From Spirochaeta sp. (GTDB taxonomy: Bacteria; Spirochaetota; Spirochaetia; DSM-27196; Alkalispirochaetaceae): a stretch of DNA of 9,246 bases. The position numbers and the translations under genes are program-made. The stretch is from the NCBI GenBank assembly GCA_007117185.1, contig SKHA01000384.1, positions 1 to 9,246 on the forward strand, written 5' to 3'. Below, one piece after another: positions 5,666 to 9,246 of the stretch. Position 1 is the first letter of the stretch; each line of letters starts with the position of its first letter. A model generated the notes under the pieces. It saw only the letters and a program-made list of their open reading frames with translations, was not told the origin of the DNA and did not search any database.

Positions 5666-6521
5666 CCAGTTCTCCCTTCAGCCGGTCCAGCCCGGCCTGT
5701 CGCTGTTCCAGCTCCTGAGTGGACCCCACTTCGAAGGAGACCCGAAAACGCTGCCCCTCAAAGTTGGGTGGCTCCGCCAGGCGAACCCCTGTTCCGCGGA
5801 GCACCTCCCGCTGTACCCGTTCAACCTGCGCTCTCATTGCGGTAAGCCGGGGGTAACGACGAGTGAACAGGCGGGGCAATCGCTCCGCCGGAGGTATCCG
5901 TTCCATCTCCGCCAGCAGCCCCGTCAGACTCTCCCGGCGGGCTACCTGACAGAACAGCTTTATCATCTGACGACGGTTGCTGAAGGATACGTGCCCCGCC
6001 AGGTTCAGGATCCGGGCTACCGTCTCCGGATCTGAGGTCGCCTGGGCTAACCCCTCGGCAGTGACCATATCCACCGCCCCGGCGTCCACCGCATCCTGAA
6101 GCACCTCAACCAGGGCGAGGTAGCGCCTGGCCATGAGATCCGGGGGGCCGTCCCAGCAGAGCCGCGACGCCAGCTGCGGCAGTTCATCCAGTCCCACCAG
6201 AGCGGCAAGTCCCGCCAGCTCCCGCCAGCGGTAGCGGCCGCTGCGATCTTCCTGATCCAGGGCGATTTTTGCCCGTTCCACCGGCCGATCAACCCCGGAA
6301 ACCAGGAGTACACTCCCGGCGCCGCGGCGGAGCGCCGGAAAACCCCACAGCGGTACCGCGCCGGCAACATCCGACCCCGCAATAACCGGAAGACGCAGCG
6401 TCGCTTCGTTATCCCGGAGAACGGTCGGGGGGTCGATAAAGATGTCCCAGGACCTGTCGCGGGCAAGAATCCCGGAAATTTGACTGTCCGTGCACTGCTC
6501 CAGCGTCAGCGTTGCTCCCAT
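5595..6521 (-). CDS. Hypothetical protein, first gene of the SPL operon
   Basis: I do not recognise this protein. With ATG at 6521 it has 308 residues, no signal peptide and no membrane segment. It opens with a mixed alpha/beta part (residues about 1-80, including LPVIAGSD and SVLLVSGVD). A long Leu- and Arg-rich helical part follows at about 95-240, and the C-terminus (about 265-292) is a short predicted coiled coil. The helical part AEGLAQATSDPETVARILNLAG faintly recalls the helix-turn-helix part of ParB-like proteins, but I cannot defend that name. It is the promoter-proximal gene of the operon, and its last 71 nt also encode the start of the radical SAM protein, so the two are probably co-translated and may work together. 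The start at 6521 lies just after the minus-strand promoter; an earlier ATG at 6581 would lie upstream of that promoter and is rejected. Confidence 0.65.
   Translation of the reverse strand: MGATLTLEQCTDSQISGILARDRSWDIFIDPPTVLRDNEATLRLPVIAGSDVAGAVPLWGFPALRRGAGSVLLVSGVDRPVERAKIALDQEDRSGRYRWRELAGLAALVGLDELPQLASRLCWDGPPDLMARRYLALVEVLQDAVDAGAVDMVTAEGLAQATSDPETVARILNLAGHVSFSNRRQMIKLFCQVARRESLTGLLAEMERIPPAERLPRLFTRRYPRLTAMRAQVERVQREVLRGTGVRLAEPPNFEGQRFRVSFEVGSTQELEQRQAGLDRLKGELDALLGILFEDPEADSLDTAPGGE
5672..5676 (-). promoter_or_regulatory. Shine-Dalgarno sequence of the radical SAM gene inside the upstream gene
   Basis: On the minus strand GGGAG is followed by 6 nt (AACTGG) and then the ATG at 5665. 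It supports this start although it makes the gene overlap the preceding one by 71 nt in another frame. Confidence 0.65.
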
Positions 6522-6530
6522 GGAGTCAAC

Positions 6531-6559
6531 AGGATAGCAGTGCGGTCGTACGTTGACAA
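6531..6559 (-). promoter_or_regulatory. Promoter of the minus-strand SPL operon
   Basis: Read on the minus strand: TTGTCA (6559-6554, 5 of 6), a 17-bp spacer, then TATCCT (6536-6531, 4 of 6). Transcription should start between about 6526 and 6521, while the ATG begins at 6521. There is no SD, so the mRNA would be leaderless or nearly so. Confidence 0.55.
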
Positions 6560-6581
6560 CGAGGGGGGGAGTCCGTACCAT
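6553..6581 (+). promoter_or_regulatory. Promoter of the homoserine dehydrogenase gene
   Basis: Perfect TTGACA (6553-6558), a 17-bp spacer, then TACCAT (6576-6581, 4 of 6). The seventh base after the -10 box is 6588, the A of the start codon, so the transcript is predicted to be leaderless. The -35 box overlaps that of the opposing promoter within the 11-bp palindrome CGTTGACAACG (6551-6561). Confidence 0.55.
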
Positions 6582-6587
6582 GCCGCC

Positions 6588-7913
6588 ATGATTTCAAAAG
6601 AGACTATTCGGGTCGCTCTGGTCGGCTGCGGAACCGTTGGGGGAGCGACAGCGGAACTGCTTCTCCGGGACCGGGAGATCATCGCCCGGCGCAGCGGTGT
6701 ACAGGTAGAGGTAGCGGCGATCGTGGACCGTGACTTTGACCGCGCCCGGGCGCTGAACCTTCCGGAAGAACTGTATACCTCCGATCTGGACGCTGTCCTT
6801 GCAGATCCAGCGGTGGATCTGGTGGTGGAACTGGTGGGCGGGCTGGAGTTTGCCCGGACCCTGATCATTCGTGCTCTGGACGCGGGCAAACACGTGGTCA
6901 CCGCCAATAAGGCGCTCCTGGCCCACCACGGGCGGGAGCTGTTCGGACACGCCCGCGCCCGGGGGCTCACCATCGGATTTGAAGCCAGCTGCGGCGGTGG
7001 CATCCCGGTCATCAGGGCGATTATCGACGGACTGCTGGCCAACGAGATCGACGCGATCTACGGCGTGGTGAACGGCACGTGCAACTACATCCTCACCGAG
7101 ATGATCCGTGAGGGCAAAAGTTACCAGGAGTCCCTGGCGGAAGCGCAGCGCATCGGCCTGGCCGAAGCGGACCCGTCGCTGGACGTTGAGGGGCAGGACT
7201 CGGCTCACAAGATCGCCATCATGAGTGCTTTGGCGTTTGGCACCAACGTCGATTTCGCGGCGATTCCCGTTGAAGGGGTGAACAACCTGGACTCCCGGGA
7301 TGTGGCCTTCGGGCAGGACCTGGGTTATGTGGTCAAGCTGCTGGCCCTGGCACAACGGGTGGAGACGGGGGTTCTGATTCGGGTTCACCCGGCGTTCATC
7401 TCCCGGGAGCACCCGCTGGCGTGGGTCAGCGGGCCGTTCAACGCGGTGAGTATCTACGGACATACCGTTGGGCACACCCTGTATTACGGCCGCGGCGCCG
7501 GCGGGGAGGCAACCGCCAGCGCGGTAGCATCTGATGTGATCGCCATCGCCCTGGGGACGATGCCGGCGCTCTTCTCTCACACCGGATACTGGCCTGACCT
7601 GAACACCGGGGACCCTCAGTTGCCCCCGGGGGAAGCGGTCTCCCGGTTCTACCTGCGGATCATGGTGGCGGACCGGCCGGGCGTCCTGGCTCGAATCGGC
7701 CGGATACTGGCGGACCACGACATCAGCGTGGCCAGTCTGCGCCAGAACGAGCAGGCCCTGGGTTCAGAGCGGATACCCCTGGTCATTACCACCCATACCT
7801 GTCAGGAACAGCAGCTGCGCACCGCTGTGACGCTCATCGACGGTCTGGATACCACCGGAGAAGCGACGGTGGTTCTGCCGATCATCGAGGAACATCCCGA
7901 ACGGATCGGTTGA
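6588..7913 (+). CDS. hom: Homoserine dehydrogenase with C-terminal ACT domain
   Basis: This enzyme reduces L-aspartate-4-semialdehyde to L-homoserine with NAD(P)H, the branch step toward threonine and methionine in the cytoplasm. The 441 residues follow the family order. The Rossmann dinucleotide loop is VALVGCGTVGG (G13, G15, G18), and the ANK motif at 106-108 includes K108. Next come NGTCNYIL at 162-169 and the catalytic-core segment EADPSLDVEGQDSAHK (193-208) with the conserved Asp204 and Lys208. GEATASAVASDV lies at 306-317. The ACT domain (about 354-430, RFYLRIMVADRPGVLARIG) is the usual site of threonine feedback inhibition. ATG 6588 is chosen because the Rossmann fold begins at residue 8 and the promoter covers any longer N-terminus. 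No other threonine pathway gene (thrB, thrC or aspartokinase) is next to it. Identification is secure; allosteric control is inferred from the family. Confidence 0.97.
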   Translation: MISKETIRVALVGCGTVGGATAELLLRDREIIARRSGVQVEVAAIVDRDFDRARALNLPEELYTSDLDAVLADPAVDLVVELVGGLEFARTLIIRALDAGKHVVTANKALLAHHGRELFGHARARGLTIGFEASCGGGIPVIRAIIDGLLANEIDAIYGVVNGTCNYILTEMIREGKSYQESLAEAQRIGLAEADPSLDVEGQDSAHKIAIMSALAFGTNVDFAAIPVEGVNNLDSRDVAFGQDLGYVVKLLALAQRVETGVLIRVHPAFISREHPLAWVSGPFNAVSIYGHTVGHTLYYGRGAGGEATASAVASDVIAIALGTMPALFSHTGYWPDLNTGDPQLPPGEAVSRFYLRIMVADRPGVLARIGRILADHDISVASLRQNEQALGSERIPLVITTHTCQEQQLRTAVTLIDGLDTTGEATVVLPIIEEHPERIG

Positions 7914-7914
7914 A

Positions 7915-7938
7915 GCAGGCCGGGGCTCTCCCGGCTGC
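7915..7938 (+). terminator. GC-rich hairpin between convergent hom and DUF554 genes
   Basis: GCCGGG (7919-7924) pairs with CCCGGC (7930-7935) around a 5-nt loop. With a one-base bulge, GCAG (7915-7918) can also pair with CTGC (7935-7938). There is no T-tract on either strand, so it is not a canonical intrinsic terminator. It lies in the 63-nt gap between two converging genes and may mark a shared transcript end. Confidence 0.35.
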
Positions 7939-7976
7939 AGGTCCACCCCGTCCCGTGTCGCCCTGTCCCCCGGTTC

Positions 7977-8687
7977 CTACAGCAGCTGCAGAACCAGCGG
8001 CTCCAGCGCTACAAACGTAACGATCAGCACCAGCGCCGGCAGGAAATCCGCCGTCTTGATGGTGCGCAGTTCCAGCAGGTTCAGGCCGATCATCACAACC
8101 ATCGCGCCGCCAACACCGCTGATCTCGCTGATCATCAGAGGGGTCATGAACGGGACCAGGAGCCCTGCCAGCAGGGTCAGGGCTCCCTGATACAGCAGCA
8201 CCGGCAGCGCGGAGAAGCCCACCCCGATACCGTAGGCGGCGGTCAGGAGGATCGACATCGCCCCGTCCATCACCGATTTGGTGAGCAGTAGCTGGTAGTC
8301 GCCCTCCACACCTGCCTGAAGTGACCCAAGAATGGCCAGGGCGCCCACACAGAACAGGACAGATGAGACCAGAAACCCTTCGGCGAAGGTGTGGTGACCG
8401 GTTGGTTCACCCCCCCGCATCACCTGCCGCTTGATCTTCTCACCCAGGCGGTAGATGCCGTCTTCAATATGCAACCCGGTTCCAGCCAGTCCCCCCAGTA
8501 CAAGAGAGATGACCAGCAGGAGCATTCGCTGGGTCTGCAACGCCATGGACGTGCCGATGAGGATTGTGGCTACACCTATTGCGGTGAAAACCACCGTCCG
8601 AAAGGAGGTGCCCAGGCGCCGCCCGAACAACAAGCCGATACCCGTACCCAGGACAATCGCCAGAGCATTTATTACTGTCGCAACCAT
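7977..8687 (-). CDS. DUF554 family integral membrane protein (YqgA-like)
   Basis: The protein has 236 residues from ATG 8687, the usual DUF554 length. It begins with the family's hallmark opening VATVINALAIVLGTGIGLLFG. Hydrophobic segments lie at about residues 5-22, 33-50, 54-72, 104-122, 138-158, 160-178, 186-203 and 214-232, so it has seven or eight membrane helices. The loop at about 73-100 is charged (EDGIYRLGEKIKRQVMRGGE). Conserved-looking TKSVMDGAMSILL at 136-148 and GVGGAMVVMIGLNLLE at 191-206 match my memory of the family. The biochemical role of DUF554 is unknown; a transporter-like function is only suggested by topology. An upstream in-frame extension to 8921 is rejected because it would run antisense through the lipoprotein gene and across the promoter. 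No SD precedes the start; see the promoter entry. Confidence 0.9.
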   Translation of the reverse strand: MVATVINALAIVLGTGIGLLFGRRLGTSFRTVVFTAIGVATILIGTSMALQTQRMLLLVISLVLGGLAGTGLHIEDGIYRLGEKIKRQVMRGGEPTGHHTFAEGFLVSSVLFCVGALAILGSLQAGVEGDYQLLLTKSVMDGAMSILLTAAYGIGVGFSALPVLLYQGALTLLAGLLVPFMTPLMISEISGVGGAMVVMIGLNLLELRTIKTADFLPALVLIVTFVALEPLVLQLL

Positions 8688-8693
8688 GACCGG

Positions 8694-8723
8694 ATAGTAT
8701 CTATATTGCGGGGTCCCTGTAAA
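8694..8723 (-). promoter_or_regulatory. Promoter of the DUF554 gene
   Basis: On the minus strand: TTTACA (8723-8718, 5 of 6), an 18-bp spacer, then TACTAT (8699-8694, 4 of 6). The expected first transcribed base is 8687, exactly the A of the ATG, predicting a leaderless mRNA. The -35 box is one arm of the palindrome at 8721-8735. Confidence 0.5.
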
Positions 8724-8734
8724 CGTGGTACGTT
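8706..8734 (+). promoter_or_regulatory. Weak candidate promoter of the lipoprotein gene
   Basis: TTGCGG (8706-8711, 3 of 6), a 17-bp spacer and TACGTT (8729-8734, 3 of 6) are poor hexamers. Their position still puts the expected transcript start at 8741, the first base of the GTG start codon. No SD is present. The match is weak and is listed because it repeats the geometry seen at 6588 and 8687. Confidence 0.3.
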
Positions 8735-8735
8735 T
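8721..8735. promoter_or_regulatory. Palindrome AAACGT-N3-ACGTTT in divergent promoter region, possible operator
   Basis: AAACGT (8721-8726) and ACGTTT (8730-8735) form a perfect 6-bp inverted repeat with a 3-bp spacer. It overlaps the -35 of the DUF554 promoter and the candidate -10 of the lipoprotein promoter, so one bound dimer could control both directions. No regulator gene is adjacent. Confidence 0.4.
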
Positions 8736-8740
8736 TTTGG

Positions 8741-9157
8741 GTGAATACACGAACGATCCGATTTGCCCGTACCGCTTCGATACTTCTGGTGCTCCTGGTG
8801 CTCCTCGCTGTTCTGGCCGGGTGCTACACCCCTCCGGACAGCGTTCCTGAAGGGCTGACCCAGATGGAGTTCTTTCAACGCGCCCAGGAGGCCGCCGACC
8901 AGAACCGCTGGGAGACGGCAACGCTCTATTATGAAGAGTTCCTCATTCGCTTCCCCGACGACAGACCCTCGCAGATGGAAGCCCGCTACGAGCTCGCGTT
9001 CATCGCCTATAAGCAGCAGGACTACACCCGCTCCCTGGAGCTCTTTGACGCGCTTCTGGCCACCTACGAGGCGGATCAGTCCGGAATGCTGCCGGAATGG
9101 CCCCGGGTTCTCTCGCTGCGGCTGGTGGCGATAATCGAAGAACGTATAGCGGAGTGA
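8741..9157 (+). CDS. Small TPR-containing lipoprotein (BamD/YfiO-like N-terminal architecture)
   Basis: The 138-residue protein starts with GTG at 8741. Its N-terminus is a classical lipoprotein signal: basic n-region (R4, R7, R10), a long Leu/Val core and the lipobox LAGC ending at Cys28, after which it should be lipidated. Residues about 40-75 (FFQRAQEAADQNRWETATLYYEEFLIRF) and 78-112 (ARYELAFIAYKQQDYTRSLELFDALL) form two tetratricopeptide-like helix pairs. That pattern, with a lipobox close before it, recalls BamD/YfiO and other outer-membrane assembly or cell-wall scaffolds, but those are usually about 240 residues. A truncated BamD is therefore not certain, and a dedicated small adaptor is as likely. 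The next gene begins 6 nt later with its SD over this stop codon, so the two are an operon. Confidence 0.8.
   Translation: MNTRTIRFARTASILLVLLVLLAVLAGCYTPPDSVPEGLTQMEFFQRAQEAADQNRWETATLYYEEFLIRFPDDRPSQMEARYELAFIAYKQQDYTRSLELFDALLATYEADQSGMLPEWPRVLSLRLVAIIEERIAE
9151..9154 (+). promoter_or_regulatory. Shine-Dalgarno sequence of the downstream kinase-like gene
   Basis: GGAG lies within the last codons of the lipoprotein gene, 9 nt before the ATG at 9164. It supports that start and translational coupling. Confidence 0.5.
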
Positions 9158-9163
9158 GACGCG

Positions 9164-9246
9164 ATGCCCTCACCTCGATTTGCTGACCTGGCGCTTCGGT
9201 ACGAACAACGCTACCACCGGAAACCCACCGTTTTCGCCCGCGCTCC
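9164..9246 (+). CDS. N-terminus of a probable GHMP-family kinase, possibly galactokinase (cut by window edge)
   Basis: Only 27 codons are visible: a helical, basic opening (FADLALRYEQRYHRKP) followed by TVFARA and the first two bases of a Pro codon. In galactokinases the N-terminal helix and a short beta strand lead into APGRVNLIGEHTDY, the galactose-binding signature. The visible reading stops exactly at the A-P of such a motif. This fits the sugar-using character suggested by the ABC ATPase. The identification rests on very little sequence and the diagnostic motif itself is outside the window. Other proteins opening with a helix and an x-x-A-P strand are possible. Confidence 0.5.
   Translation, partial: MPSPRFADLALRYEQRYHRKPTVFARA

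Noticed and set aside
5114..5845. Open reading frame of 243 codons on the plus strand across the radical SAM and upstream genes
   Set aside because: It is antisense to the radical SAM motif region and has no start signal. It looks like a codon-bias shadow.
5595..6521. ParB-like DNA-binding protein
   Set aside because: A faint helix-turn-helix resemblance at about residues 155-180 is not enough. I cannot identify the ParB box motifs.
6480..6587. N-terminal extension of hom by 36 residues
   Set aside because: It covers the predicted promoter, lies antisense to the start of the minus-strand operon, and the Rossmann loop already begins at residue 8 from ATG 6588.
6594..7718. Open reading frame of 374 codons on the minus strand inside hom
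   Set aside because: The plus strand is an unmistakable homoserine dehydrogenase. The antisense product is rich in Arg, Gln and Pro without a fold-like pattern, as expected from GC-rich codon bias.
8688..8921. N-terminal extension of the DUF554 protein by 78 residues
   Set aside because: The extra residues are Pro/Arg/Ser-rich, antisense to the lipoprotein signal sequence, and precede the typical DUF554 opening.
1..9246. CRISPR array, tRNA, rRNA, transposase or prophage genes
   Set aside because: I found no regularly spaced repeats, no cloverleaf ending in CCA, no ribosomal RNA segments and no transposase or integrase motifs on either strand.

Overview
The window is a GC-rich stretch of bacterial chromosome with tightly packed genes on both strands. 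No stretch longer than about 130 bases lacks a gene, and I see no tRNA, rRNA, CRISPR, insertion sequence or phage gene. The gene set is a cytoplasmic MCP-like helical protein with CheD, an orphan MsmK/UgpC-type sugar ABC ATPase, an SPL-family radical SAM protein in a probable non-sporulator, a FecR-like exported protein, and a lipoprotein with TPR repeats. Together with the signal peptides and lipobox this suggests a motile, saccharolytic, diderm bacterium. A free-living spirochaete of the Spirochaeta/Alkalispirochaeta kind is my best guess. That guess comes from gene content, not from a database search.

Layout. (1) 1-1314: the ABC ATPase gene, with its own sigma70-type promoter and Shine-Dalgarno (SD) sequence, a strong hairpin after the stop and a good intrinsic terminator. 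(2) 1316-3721: a two-gene chemotaxis unit, an MCP-like coiled-coil protein followed 10 nt later by cheD. Its -10 box begins 2 nt after the terminator T-tract. (3) 3708-6521, minus strand: a three-gene overlapping operon (hypothetical protein, SPL-family radical SAM protein, FecR-like protein) that converges on cheD with a 14-nt overlap. (4) 6553-7913, plus strand: homoserine dehydrogenase, divergent from that operon across a compact region with back-to-back promoters. (5) 7977-8687, minus strand: a DUF554 membrane protein. (6) 8741-9246, plus strand: a TPR lipoprotein and the first 27 codons of a probable galactokinase or other GHMP-type kinase, cut by the window edge.

Three things stand out. 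First, the MCP-like protein has two MCP-tip-like segments, a CheZ-like D-x-x-x-Q helix and no membrane segment. It also shares a C-terminal [E/D]-[I/V]-T-F-F pentapeptide with the adjacent CheD, which suggests a common docking tail. Second, at least four genes have sigma70-like promoters placed so that the predicted transcript starts on, or within a few bases of, the start codon, with no SD. This suggests habitual leaderless expression beside SD-led operon genes. Third, both divergent junctions have interleaved promoters with a dyad symmetry in the overlap. All functional calls are by eye from motifs; the family names are well supported only where the evidence fields say so.
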